Shown in pieces: positions 21,906 through 30,789 of a stretch of DNA of 33,515 bases. The notes under the pieces were generated by a model. The model worked only from the letters and a program-made list of their open reading frames with translations, did no database searches and had not been told where the DNA came from. The position numbers were made by a program, and so were the translations under genes. Each line of letters begins with the position of its first letter. Positions within the stretch are counted from its first letter, which is position 1. The stretch is from Isoetes engelmannii. Taxonomy: Eukaryota; Streptophyta; Lycopodiopsida; Isoetales; Isoetaceae. Where the stretch lies: positions 1 to 33,515 of the forward strand of contig JAANSK020261493.1 in NCBI GenBank assembly GCA_011763485.2, written 5' to 3'.

Positions 21906-22620
21906 AAAAAAAAGCTTATTTCAAGATGCTATAATATTCTATTCCCAGGCAATCATGATATGTATACATTTTACGTTCAACATAATGTAGTAAAATCATG
22001 TAGCAACTAGCTCTCTCAGCAATACATTATTCTCTTATCTTTGAAACCCACCCTCCTCCCCTTTAATTTATTGTCATGTATTTGTCGCATGGCACGCGTG
22101 ATCAGCCCCTCCACTTTGGGAGGTTTGTGTTTCATGCTTGTTTCCATTGTAGCTTGTAAATAATCAATGGATTTTTTAATTTTTTCTCATGAAGGGGCAA
22201 CTCATAGACTAGAAAAATTGGGTTTTGATATCTTTTTCTTGGCATATTTGTCAATGTGAACTTCAAGGCCAGATGAATTGAGTTGCTAGGCAATTCATGA
22301 AGTGAGTTCTGATACCTTTTGGTATATTTTTGGTACATTTGTTGATGTAAGAGTTATAATATTGTGGTGCGTCAGTTAAGGGGAATTTGTTAATAAAAGG
22401 ATGGGGTTTTGCATATTTTTTGCGTATTTGACGAACCAATGGCTCTAGTTGTTTTATCTTACCAATGGCTCTAATTGTTTGATCTTTTTAGTGATGAAAA
22501 ATAGTTTTGTATTTTCCTTTCATCAATCATTACTAAGGTTTCATTTTTTTTACTTTTCTTTTAATGCCAGATGCACCAAAAAGAATAGACGTGCAGAGAC
22601 GAGCACTTTTCATGTGATAA
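21906..22620. other. AT-rich noncoding stretch
   Basis: No gene seen. ACCAATGGCTCTARTTGTTT occurs at about 22434 and 22461 as a short tandem duplication. Otherwise featureless. Confidence 0.4.
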
Positions 22621-22629
22621 TACTACCTT

Positions 22630-22860
22630 TTTGTCCTTTTCTAGAGAAAAGACAAAGAGAAAATAGAATGAGGAGATAGAATTAATTGAGAGAGAATATA
22701 ATAGAGTTGAGAAAAGGATAAATGAGAGAAAATATCGAGAGAATACAATGACATAGGAAGAGATAGAGATACAATACAAAAGAAAGTATAAGATAGGATT
22801 AGAAAAAGAAGAGAAGGAGAGAAGATAGCTAGATAATAGATAGGTAGATAGAAATTTTAA
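22630..22860. repeat. Purine-rich (GAGA/ATAG) tract
   Basis: About 230 bases almost lacking C on the plus strand, made of GAGAGAA, ATAGAGA, AAAGAAGAG and TAGATAGATAG words without a fixed period. The minus-strand 126-codon frame over it is a byproduct of low complexity. Confidence 0.8.
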
Positions 22861-23235
22861 TGTCCACTGGGACAAAAGGGCATGAAGCCCAAAGGAAGCA
22901 AGGGTACAAATCCCCACCATAAAACTAAGGCAAAAGCCCATTTAAAGTAAAACAAAACGAAATGCAGGCACACATGCCAACTAATAAAAATGATAAAAGA
23001 ATAGAGAGATAATATAATAGATGTATAAATCTAAGAGTCATAAGGTATAAATCTAAGAGTCATGTAATGTTCCTAACCAACATGCCCTTAACCAACTGGG
23101 CAAAATCGTCTAAACGTTTTTGAGTAGTCGCTTCTACCCATTTATGCCAATGTAAATGCAGCCTAAGAAAAGATGAGCGCCTATTTTCTTGAATTTTTTG
23201 TCTTATTCCAATTCAAACTTTTCTTGGCAAAAAAC
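22861..23235. other. Noncoding stretch with a short duplication
   Basis: ATAAATCTAAGAGTCAT occurs at about 23025 and 23046 in tandem. No gene seen. Confidence 0.4.
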
Positions 23236-23239
23236 ATCC

Positions 23240-23425
23240 CCTAAAACTTGAATTTTGGGCTCTCGATTTGAATTCCTCAGTGATTTCATTGCTGGCCTTG
23301 TAGAAGGCCAGCATCTTTCTGATCCTACTCCTTTTTCTCAGTCTATGGATGCAAAATTCTTCACAATTATCAAACAGGAGGACAGATTAACTTGTGGTTT
23401 CTTGAAAAGATCCTTTTAAGAACTG
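23240..23425 (+). other. Exon-like frame 1, unrecognised
   Basis: One plus-strand frame is open from about 23245 to 23419 without ATG near its start. It reads FEFLSDFIAGLVEGQHLSDP then TPFSQSMDAKFFTIIKQEDR, ending LTCGFLKRSF and a stop. The composition is protein-like, with ordinary residue mix and an aromatic-rich core. The second frame follows 20 bases later, so the two may be parts of one decayed gene. They precede the LINE ORF1 at 23832 and could be its 5' neighbour or the flanking host sequence. Confidence 0.3.
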
Positions 23426-23435
23426 TAGTATTAAT

Positions 23436-23742
23436 TCTTTTGCAGACAAACTTTTCCAGATCATCTGTTCACTCCAAAATACTCCTTTGTTCCAAGAACA
23501 GAAGAATTTGCCAAGGAGATCATAGATTCTTGGCTTCTTGAATTCACTGGACAAAGAAATATCTCAGCAACGGCATGCTTCCAGGTTTTTTGTGACTGGT
23601 CAGATAAAAGGATTGCAGTAAAAGTATTCTCAGAAATAATTGTGGTAATCTCTCTCACTCGAATAGCATTTCTTGGTAATTTTTTGGTTTTTCACCCCAC
23701 TAAGATTTTTCTTAATCTGTCTTCTAATTCTGTGCGACATTA
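23436..23742 (+). other. Exon-like frame 2, unrecognised
   Basis: A TTAATTCTTTTGCAG acceptor at about 23432-23446 leads into an open frame reading QTFPDHLFTPKYSFVPRTEE then FAKEIIDSWLLEFTGQRNIS, ATACFQVFCDWSDKRIAVKV and FSEIIV. A possible GTAATC donor lies at about 23644; past it the frame stays open but turns hydrophobic and T-rich until a stop at 23742. A reasonable exon of about 197 bases could be 23447-23643. I do not recognise the protein. No ATG is available, so if real it is an internal exon or a decayed one. Confidence 0.35.
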
Positions 23743-23750
23743 AAATATTC

Positions 23751-23776
23751 TTCCTTCCTTCCTTCCTTCCTTCCTT
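23751..23776. repeat. (TTCC)n microsatellite
   Basis: Six tandem TTCC units, upstream of the LINE ORF1 start. Confidence 0.9.
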
Positions 23777-23831
23777 CATTCTTTTCCCGCAAATCTCTTT
23801 TTGCCTTGACATCCGCTTTTCTTTTTACATC

Positions 23832-25462
23832 ATGACCATTATTACCAAAAATAAAAAACCGGATATTATTAAAAACCTAAACTCAAATTCTCTACCACTG
23901 CTACACAATTTTATGCTCCTCCCTGAAGATCAAAGAGGCGATCTTGTATCCCAGTTGAGTACGTTCCATTTAAACCCATCTACATTTCTCAAATTTAGTG
24001 ATTTCTCTAACTCGAAACTTTTGTCAAAAGAAATGCACCATCTCAGTCACTTTCCACCAAAATGGGACACATTGTCAAAAGATCCGGGGGGAAATCAAAA
24101 TGTGCCTCCTCTGGATTCTGATGGTGTTCGTCTTCAAGAAATTCCAAGGCCGACAGCTCCTATTCAACTCCTATTATCTCTGATCATGAACTCGTCCGAG
24201 ATTTCCAAATTCAACAGTTGGGAGCTCCCATATCTACTCAACTTTTCAGTGGCATTAAGCTCAATTCCCCTTTGATTTCTTCCAGAATTGAAAGCCTCTC
24301 TAAACTTGCTATCATCTTAAAAGTTGATTCTGCTAGGTTGAAAATAGAAAAATTATGGGATCACCTTTTAAGGCTACACAAAAATGTCACCATCAACTCT
24401 ATCTACTGGCTTAATTACACTTACATTCTAGCAGAATGTGATTGTGACAGGACTGCCAATTATCTTTTCAAAATGGGAAGAACTACTTTTAACACTTCCC
24501 AAATTTCCTTCATGAAATGGAATGCCACTATGCCAATGACTGATTTTACATGTAGCCTCTGTAGTCATGAGTGATCTAAACCCCATACATTGGATTGAGG
24601 ACTACTTCTCAAAAATTTTTAATTCAATTGGCTCTTACTTGACTACTAAATACTCACCTTATAAGCCTCCCAAATGCTTCACTCAACTGGACATTACCAA
24701 GCCTATTCCTACTTCAATACCTTTAATTCATTTCTTTGGAAATCAGATTAATTTACAACTTAGATGGTCTGGTCTACCAAGTCATTGCCAAGCTTGCAAC
24801 TCGAGGCACAATATCAAAAGTGAATGCATTATGGCTTCAACAGCAGCAAATTTGAGTCCTTTGGAAACAAATTATACTAGCTATCAGAATAAGAAGACTT
24901 AGAGAGATCATACAGGTCAAGGCAAGTCAAAGTCAAGCAATGGAGATCAAGAAAACAGTAGTCAGTTGAATGCCAAAGAGAACTTTGTGCCTGTAATTGG
25001 TAAAAAACTCAACACAAATGGTAGTCATAGAAGAATCCAAAACTAAAGGGAGTCAAAGATGCTTCAGTTGGCTAATAAAGTTCCCCTTGAAAAACCTAAG
25101 GCTCGAGACTTCTCATATATCTTGGATGCTCAATCCAAAGTAAAAATCCTAAATAAGGGGACTTTTTTTTCAAAGAAAACAAATTGATTGTCCCCAGTTC
25201 AGACAAGCAGGCACACACTTCTAATAATGATAAGGAGAATTCAAGAATTGTTGCTCAAGTTAAATCTTCTAATATTGAGCACAATATTAGAATGCTGAAA
25301 GGAAGGGGAAAGCTCCAACAACCAGTCTTATAGTTGATCTAAACAAAACATTCTCCAATATTCTTGCAAGTTCATCTCAACATGCTACCCTCAATAGACA
25401 TAGTAATACATATGCTTCCAACACTAAGGAGGTGGATTACAGGAATAATAGGATGACATGTT
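23832..25462 (+). mobile_element. LINE ORF1 (DUF4283 plus zinc knuckle), decayed
   Basis: This is the RNA-binding protein of a plant LINE, which coats the element RNA for retrotransposition. ATG at 23832 (MTIITKNKKPDIIKN) begins an N-terminal region to about 24150. After a frameshift near 24150-24165 the DUF4283 fold runs about 24170-24560 (DHELVRDFQIQQLGAP, KLAIILKVDSARLKIEKLWD, Y.LAECD..RTANYLFKMG). A second shift near 24560 leads to 24567-24902: HWIEDYFSKIFNSIGSYL, TQLDITKPIPTSIPL, then GLPSHCQACNSRHNIKSEC, the zinc knuckle with C-x2-C-x4-H-x4-C spacing. A polar, Asn/Ser-rich C-terminal tail follows in shifting frames to about 25462 (LIVDLNKTFSNILASSSQHA). ORF2 does not follow, so the copy ends inside or just after ORF1. 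Confidence 0.8.
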
Positions 25463-26150
25463 AACCAATATCCAAGCTTTCTAACATCCAAATACACATC
25501 AGTATACCGGCCCACAACTCCAAATGACGTCAAATTACCAATGCACTTCTTATGAAGATTATAATTAGTTTCTACCACATGATATCCAGAAGCCTTAAAG
25601 ATGTCTCTACATACCTCAACTTCATAGAACATCTCCACTGATGGTAATGGAAAATCAAGTTGAGCCTCGCGTGCTAAAAGCTCGCGCAGTAGAGAACCAA
25701 TATCTCTCTTATTTTCTTGAATCATCAAGTCAATAGCTCCTGAAACACTAGAAGTAGAATCTTTCTTAGTCTAATCACTAAAACATTCTCTGGTTACCCG
25801 AGTCACTGAATTTCCAGACGTCCATGGTAATACAGGAACTGGAGCCACATCTGTGGGACCTGAGGGGATAGACGCACTATCACATTGAACTCTATTATCA
25901 GGAGCAACCATAGGAGACAAGTACTTGGCACATCTGCTCTATTACCATTGGAGGGAACACCTCGAGATGGCAATTGAGGAAAACCACTGGGGGGATATCC
26001 ATACCTTCTTGCATCAAACTCTCTTGCACCAGAGGGTGTTCTCGCTGCACCAAACTAGCTTCTCGAGACTTCTTAGCTATCGAGGACTTAAGGGCCAATT
26101 GAGAAGAAGAGACAAAAGATATCGCCTTCATCACCATTGAAGATGAGGTG
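25463..26150 (-). other. Unrecognised minus-strand coding remains
   Basis: Two or three minus-strand frames follow one another. 26137-25930 begins MVMKAISFVSSSQLALKSSI. About 25930-25770 reads AKYLSPMVAPDNRVQCDSAS in another frame. 25728-25372 begins MMIQENKRDIGSLLRELLAR and continues EAQLDFPLPSVEMFYEVEVC, then RDIFKASGYHVVETNYNLHK. The last stretch overlaps the end of the LINE ORF1 on the other strand. The residue mix is protein-like and the pieces fit one protein broken by shifts or separated by lost introns. I recognise no domain. It could be a decayed host gene that the LINE piece joined, or an unfamiliar transposon ORF. Confidence 0.35.
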
Positions 26151-26159
26151 GCCGAAAGT

Positions 26160-26920
26160 TATTACACCAGATCCGGCTGCCTTGTGCAAAAAGCAACCTA
26201 CCAAAATACACACTTATGCTTTAAATGTCGATAGAATATGATAAAACCATATCATTTTATATTTTTAGCATGAGATATAACCATATTTGAGAAGATAGTA
26301 CCATCGATATGCATCTCCAATTGTCATCTTTGCCGCCCAATTTGCTTTTCTCAAACACATATAGCGTCCTATATATGTTGAAAAGATAAGACAAAAAGTT
26401 GTTTTTTGAATTTGAAGGCGTGGTGGATCACACGTAAAATTGATTGTCTTATGCTCTTTTCAGGAACATAAAACAAAATGGATTTAATTAGCAGCAGAGT
26501 AGGCTTGAGGCAAATAATTAATCTTTACATCAGTTGCTTAGCATATTTATTTTCATAATATTTCATTTTAACTATTAATGCATATAAGCAACATTTTCCA
26601 CAGAAATACCTTTATTTTATGAATAAACATTTAACTGCAATTTACATAAATGGCAAATTGTGTAATATTTATTTGTAATCTAAGATAGTAAATATAACTT
26701 ACCTTTTTACGAGTTTTTTTCCCCAAACACTTAAAATACAATGATTAAAATGTATGCTTGTTCAAATGGGAAATAAATTTGACGAATTTGTTCTTTCGGA
26801 CATATGACGTGCCATTGTACAAGTCATAATAACAATCATGTAATAGATTAACAAGAAAGAGACGTAATATATAGAGGAAGAGAATGGTCGCAAGCAAAAA
26901 TCGACGACCTTGCTTCCATT
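26160..26920. other. AT-rich noncoding stretch
   Basis: No gene or named repeat is seen. Confidence 0.35.
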
Positions 26921-27040
26921 TTGTTGTTTGAATGCACTTTTGTGATTCTATGGGGTATCGTTGTTGTTTGAATGCACCTCAACATGAATGCACCTCATCG
27001 TTGTTGTTTGAATGCACCTCTTCGTGGGTGCAAGTGCTAT
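26921..27040. repeat. 40-bp tandem repeat, three units
   Basis: TTGTTGTTTGAATGCACYTY begins exactly at 26921, 26961 and 27001. The first 20 bases of each unit are conserved and the second half varies; unit 2 carries an extra GAATGCACCTCATCG. Noncoding. Confidence 0.9.
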
Positions 27041-27985
27041 TAAAATACATTACAAATAATGGCTAATGACAACATCAGAAGATAATCTGTGAAGGCGTAT
27101 TCTGAGAACGCATTACATTTGACATAATAAGGTCTTTGTAATAAAGCAAATTATAAGGTGTGTGCGCTTGTGAAGTGATGTATATATTTGCGTGAAGTGC
27201 ATCTAATTAACTCAAGGCATATGTTGTACATGACTCTACATTTTTAGATGTGCTAATAACATACACATGGTATGCAATTTAGATGTCTAATGACTTGTAC
27301 GCAATTCTTGTACGTATTTGAGATGCATCGTCAATAAGAGTTGCATTTGCAATATAATACAAGATCATGCTCGTGAGAAGTATCTACTTCAGTATCTTTT
27401 TCACATTTATGTGAAGGAACTATGAGTTTAAAATAAAAATGCACCTTGAGATATTCGTTGTTTATTTCTATCCACTTGTACTTATCTTTTCATCATCCAA
27501 TATGCAACCACCTCAATTATTAGAATTTTAGAATTGTCATCAATATTAAAAAGTGTTACCTGGTTTCTTTCAAATAGTCATCGCTTCCTAGATTATTATC
27601 AAGTTTCTTCACTAAATGTTGCACTCAATCTGCAAGTCCATAACTCAATCCGTTGAACTCATGCAAGAAACATGGGTTCTGCATAGATGAAATATTGGCT
27701 CTTCTTCAATGTCAAGTCCATGCACAGCTTCTCTCTTTCTCCTTGTCATCCTAGAATTCGATCTGTAGCTGGAAGTCTAAAGAAGTGAAACCCTTCCACA
27801 TATCTTTTCATAATAACAATCAGAATAAAGCTCTTCAATGGACTATAAGCATGTTACAACCTCAATCGATGTTTCACAATGTCTTATAGCAAGTTTTTTG
27901 GTGATTGATTTTACAAAAATGTTTTGATACAGTAACCTCTACCTGAAAGATAGGCAGAAAGAAAAAAACAAAGCAATGATGTCCT
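27041..27985. other. AT-rich noncoding stretch
   Basis: No gene or repeat is recognised. A pyrimidine-rich ATGTCCTTCTCAG at its right end could be the acceptor of an intron leading into the hAT frame. Confidence 0.35.
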
Positions 27986-27989
27986 TCTC

Positions 27990-28399
27990 AGATAAACAGA
28001 CTTAGGCCTGAAGGTATTTCACAAACAAGGTGGCTGAGTAGGCATGACGCAATTGAAAAATTATGCAAAGTCTTTGAGCTTGTGATGCTAGTATTCAAAC
28101 AAAATTCTGCAAGCATATACGATGAATTAAGGGAATTTAAGATTGTATACATCTTACATTTTTTGGTGGATATTTTAAAATATTTGACAGATTTGAGCTT
28201 AGACTTCCAATGTGATTGGGTGGATGCAACAACGATTGGTGGACTTGTAAGCAATACAAAAGAGGAGATTAAAGTGTACTTCTTAAATGAGGTCGCACTA
28301 GATTTGAATGGATTTTTAACTTATAGTAAAGGGTACCCCATAATTTCGGATTATGGCAACCCTGAGGGACAGCTTGCTGCCCTTAGAAGCACGATTTAA
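27990..28399 (+). mobile_element. hAT-type transposase fragment (DUF4371/ZBED-like)
   Basis: An open frame runs from an acceptor-like CTTCTCAG at about 27983-27990 to a stop at 28399, about 135 codons. It reads INRLRPEGISQTRWLSRHDA, then IEKLCKVFELVMLVFKQN. TRW-S-R..A is the hallmark tract of hAT transposases and their ZBED-like relatives, just before the helical region of the RNase H-like domain. The middle (LVDILKYLTDLSLDFQC) matches the usual LADIF..LN.LNLSLQG block, and KEEIKVYFLN continues the family pattern. The frame has no stops, so decay within it is mild, but the N-terminal zinc finger and catalytic parts and the C-terminal dimerisation domain are not visible nearby. Domesticated host versions exist, so a surviving exon is possible, but a truncated transposon is likelier. 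Confidence 0.65.
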
Positions 28400-28980
28400 T
28401 TAATTGGTGGTTTCCTCGTCCAACAACAAAATAGGCTGCAATGGCTATGCAGGGACGAAAATGTTGCCCTCCTATACAAGATCTAGGCCGCCCAAGACGC
28501 GGTTTACTCGTCGAATGGAAAATGAGTGTGATATTTGAATTCAATGGAGTGATATTGTGTTTGCTGCTAGCCAATACATCTCTAATATATCAACCAAAAT
28601 GCTCAAAGGAATTGCCACTGCGATCTGTCCGAATACTGATATTTGTATTAAATTACAGTTATACAGGTTGTAGATAGTATATCGAGCATCAGTTTAAAGG
28701 TCTACTTGCCAATGACATAAAGACAAAACTTCTCAAGGACGGAGTCAGGTTATATGCCAAGCAATAAGGTGTATCATAGAATTAGCTTAGATGCTCATAA
28801 TTCACGTGTTGTCTGTATGAACGTCGTTCCATTAAATAATATGTCGTCGCGTATTTGAGCTGTTTGTGAGCTTCGAGCACGATTTCCTGGTGATCTTGTA
28901 CAGGCAATACCATTAGTATATTGAACAATCGTTTCATCTCAATTTAGAGTCTACCAACACGTTCATAACAAATGTTTGAT
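28400..28980. other. Unassigned stretch right of the hAT fragment
   Basis: The continuation of the hAT protein is not found in any frame. Short frames on both strands (28441-28677 plus, 28383-28574 minus) are not recognised and overlap each other. Confidence 0.3.
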
Positions 28981-28982
28981 AG

Positions 28983-29185
28983 CTATGCTCTCGTAGCTAA
29001 GATGTGAACCGGATTCTCTCGTTGTAAAAGGATGTTTTCAATGTTATTTGCAACGCACTTATGGACTAACGCCAACACCATTCTCATGTCAATATCCAAC
29101 TGCTCAACGACATCAGGCAATGACCTCAGCGTTATTCCCCCGCTGGGTGCAAAAGTATTTCCATGGTCTGTAACTGTGGTTGTGC
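28983..29185 (-). CDS. Candidate downstream exon, unrecognised product
   Basis: The minus-strand frame from the acceptor at 29186 (TTTATACAATATACAG) down to a stop at 28983 reads TTTVTDHGNTFAPSGGITLR, then SLPDVVEQLDIDMRMVLALV and HKCVANNIENILLQRENPVH before a short end. It is amphipathic and protein-like, about 67 codons after the junction. It enters the frame in phase 1 after the acceptor. The preceding open frame at 29463-29762 does not join it in the right phase through the best donor, so either another donor or exon is used or the gene is decayed. No domain recognised. Confidence 0.35.
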
Positions 29186-29386
29186 CTGTATATTGTATAA
29201 ACAAAAAGTTAAGTGACTTCTGCAACCTAGCACAATAATGAAGGAATGTTGAATAACAATTGTCAGGAATGTATCCAACAGGGAATAAAACAGAGCCAGT
29301 GATATTAATATTTAGGAAGGTACATCTCTAATAGAGTCAAAATTTACATCTCCAAAATTTATATTCGGCATTCTAACAAAACTTAC
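29186..29386 (-). other. Candidate intron, 201 bp
   Basis: On the minus strand the stretch begins GTAAGTTTTG, a perfect plant 5' consensus, and ends with a T-rich tract and ATACAG. It is AT-rich compared with the flanking frames, as plant introns are. Length is typical. It lies between two protein-like minus-strand frames. Confidence 0.4.
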
Positions 29387-29462
29387 CACAGTCTAATGGC
29401 ATATTAACTAAGAGATAGAGCCCGCATGGGGTCTACTCGTGCTTCATCATGTAGTACGCTGC

Positions 29463-29762
29463 CTACTTGCTAAGTGCATGTAGGAGAACCTTGAGGGGGA
29501 TTCTAACAGATGGGTCATTCAGAGATGGAAATGCCTTAATCATATTGAAGGACACATCTATTTCCACACGTACTATCTCAGCCCGTTCCATCCAAATGTC
29601 TATGCTCTGAAATAGGCCTAACATTCTCAGGCTATGGTCTATTGGAGCATTTAGTATCTGTTGGATGTTATCAACAACCTTTTGGCGCACAAGGTCGAAG
29701 GTCTGCGCTCGTACAAATGCACTTCTGCCAGATCCGCTCGAAGAACCAGCAGACGACTCCAT
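29463..29762 (-). CDS. Candidate 99-residue ORF/first coding exon, unrecognised
   Basis: The minus-strand frame has in-frame ATGs at 29810 and 29762. I prefer 29762 (MESSAGSSSGSGRSAFVRAQ) because a Ser/Gly-rich start after the first Met is typical of plant proteins, but 29810 adds only 16 residues and is also possible. The rest is helical: TFDLVRQKVVDNIQQILNAP, then MLGLFQSIDIWMERAEIVRV and a final PSVRIPLKVLLHALSK. No membrane segment and no domain I know. It stands about 360-410 bases downstream of a TATA box in a CpG-rich stretch, which is what makes it more credible than other short frames here. It may be the first coding exon of a longer gene ending near 28983. Confidence 0.4.
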   Translation of the reverse strand: MESSAGSSSGSGRSAFVRAQTFDLVRQKVVDNIQQILNAPIDHSLRMLGLFQSIDIWMERAEIVRVEIDVSFNMIKAFPSLNDPSVRIPLKVLLHALSK

Positions 29763-30046
29763 TTCTGTGTAGTGCACAGAAGCAATGTATGAATTAATAT
29801 ATCGCACCATGTTTAGAGAATAATCTAAGCATGATCCTCGTGCTGTGCAATATTGCAGCCGCGCCGCGATCTTGCATGACTAGGTCTGTAGCGCTGTACA
29901 AAATCGCGATCGCGATATTGCACAATACCCAATAGTCAAGAAAGCAGGCCAGGCGTGCTTAGCAAGATCGTGACCGCGATCATGCTCACCATGACACATC
30001 TCAATAAAACTAAAACAATGCTATTGTATGATCGCCGCTCTAAGAA

Positions 30047-30055
30047 GCGCGAAAA
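30047..30055 (-). promoter_or_regulatory. E2F-like site
   Basis: The minus strand reads TTTTCGCGC, which matches the plant E2F consensus WTTSSCSS. It lies about 110 bases downstream of the TATA box, in the presumed 5' leader. A single 8-base match is weak evidence in a GCGC-rich stretch. Confidence 0.25.
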
Positions 30056-30166
30056 TTACCTAATTTCAAGTTGCTTCTCCGCGACATGAAGGCGCTACTA
30101 TTCCTGGCACTCGGTTCCCTTGGCGCTAATTTTCCTGCGAGGCGCTCGAATTTTGTCGGAGCGCGA

Positions 30167-30174
30167 TTTATATA
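30167..30174 (-). promoter_or_regulatory. TATA box of candidate minus-strand gene
   Basis: The minus strand reads CCTATATAAATCGCG, a consensus TATATAAA flanked by GC-rich sequence. Transcription would start near 30135-30140, giving a leader of about 325-375 bases before the ATG at 29810 or 29762. A GTAATT donor-like site after GAAATTAG (about 30060) would allow an intron in the leader. Confidence 0.45.
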
Positions 30175-30193
30175 GGCGAGGGTTGTCCTCGCC
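30175..30193. other. GC-rich inverted repeat next to the TATA box
   Basis: GGCGAGG, 5-base spacer GTTGT, CCTCGCC: a perfect 7-bp stem starting one base upstream of the TATA box region on the minus strand. It could be a protein-binding dyad or chance. Confidence 0.6.
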
Positions 30194-30538
30194 ATAATAG
30201 CACTGCTGGCATTAATTGCAGGTGGCGTATTAATTATGGGTCATGCCATAATCGTACCGCAATTATGATCCCACCCCTTACATCCAATCATTCACTCCAA
30301 AAGGACACCGCCTTTCAAATATTTATTGTCTGAAAGTGACACTCGCATCAATGCCCTGTCAGTTGGTGCGTAAGGGCGCCAGTCGTTATTGCGGGTACAA
30401 TCTTGTTCGTGGTCCTTTCTTCTTTCCCTTTATGGTTTTCCCTAAAGGATAATAGAGCATTTTCAAATTCAAATTGACCGCCTGCGGTTCAGTTCTTTGA
30501 GAGCCTGGCGCTGAAGGCGCTGTAGTCAGTTGTTCGCT

Positions 30539-30772
30539 TCATATTGTGAAGGCGTGAAGATGCAATTCTGGGCGCCTGACTGACAGTCCTAGAAATGCCC
30601 AGACGCAAATAGGTAGGGAATTCATAGTTGCAAGCTCACCAATAGATAGGGAGTTCACAGTTGCAAGCTCGTCTGGTTCGAAGTCTGTGCAGATGGCTTC
30701 TTTAGGTGGCATTCCACAGAAGGACCCAAGCTTAAACATCTTTCTTGGACATGTTCCACATGCTTCAAACAT
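30539..30772 (-). other. Unrecognised 77-codon frame with 11-residue repeat
   Basis: The minus-strand frame begins MFEACGTCPRKMFKLGSFCG and has two 11-residue units (ELATVNSLSIG, ELATMNSLPIC). At DNA level this is a 33-bp tandem duplication (30615 and 30648). It has four Cys in the first 20 residues but no finger spacing I know. It could be an exon, a transposon remnant or chance. Confidence 0.25.
30611..30672. repeat. 33-bp tandem duplication
   Basis: AGGGARTTCAYAGTTGCAAG followed by CTC occurs at 30615 and 30648. The unit length is a multiple of three, so the minus-strand frame stays open. Confidence 0.85.
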
Positions 30773-30789
30773 GTTGCTGCAATTTCCTG

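Larger units (their letters stand above)
29820..30620. promoter_or_regulatory. CpG-rich island-like segment
   Basis: This is the only G+C- and CpG-rich stretch in an AT-rich window, with many GCGC and CGCG words (GATCGCGATCGCGAT-like palindromes near 29907-29920, GGCGCTAATTTTCC, GAGGCGCTCG, GAGCGCGA). CpG survival in a plant repeat landscape suggests low germline methylation, as at active promoters, or recent arrival. It includes the TATA box, an E2F-like site and a GC hairpin, and adjoins the candidate minus-strand gene. Confidence 0.5.

Noticed and set aside
22561-22941. 126-codon Ser/Leu/Tyr-rich minus-strand ORF
   Set aside because: It covers the purine-rich tract; the protein is a product of low-complexity DNA.
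24567-24902. Host zinc-finger gene
   Set aside because: The single C-x2-C-x4-H-x4-C knuckle follows the LPIW/DUF4283-like region in the order seen in plant LINE ORF1, so it is transposon-derived.
26921-27040. CRISPR-like repeat/spacer pattern
   Set aside because: Only three units, spacers partly contain the repeat again, and the window is plant nuclear DNA.
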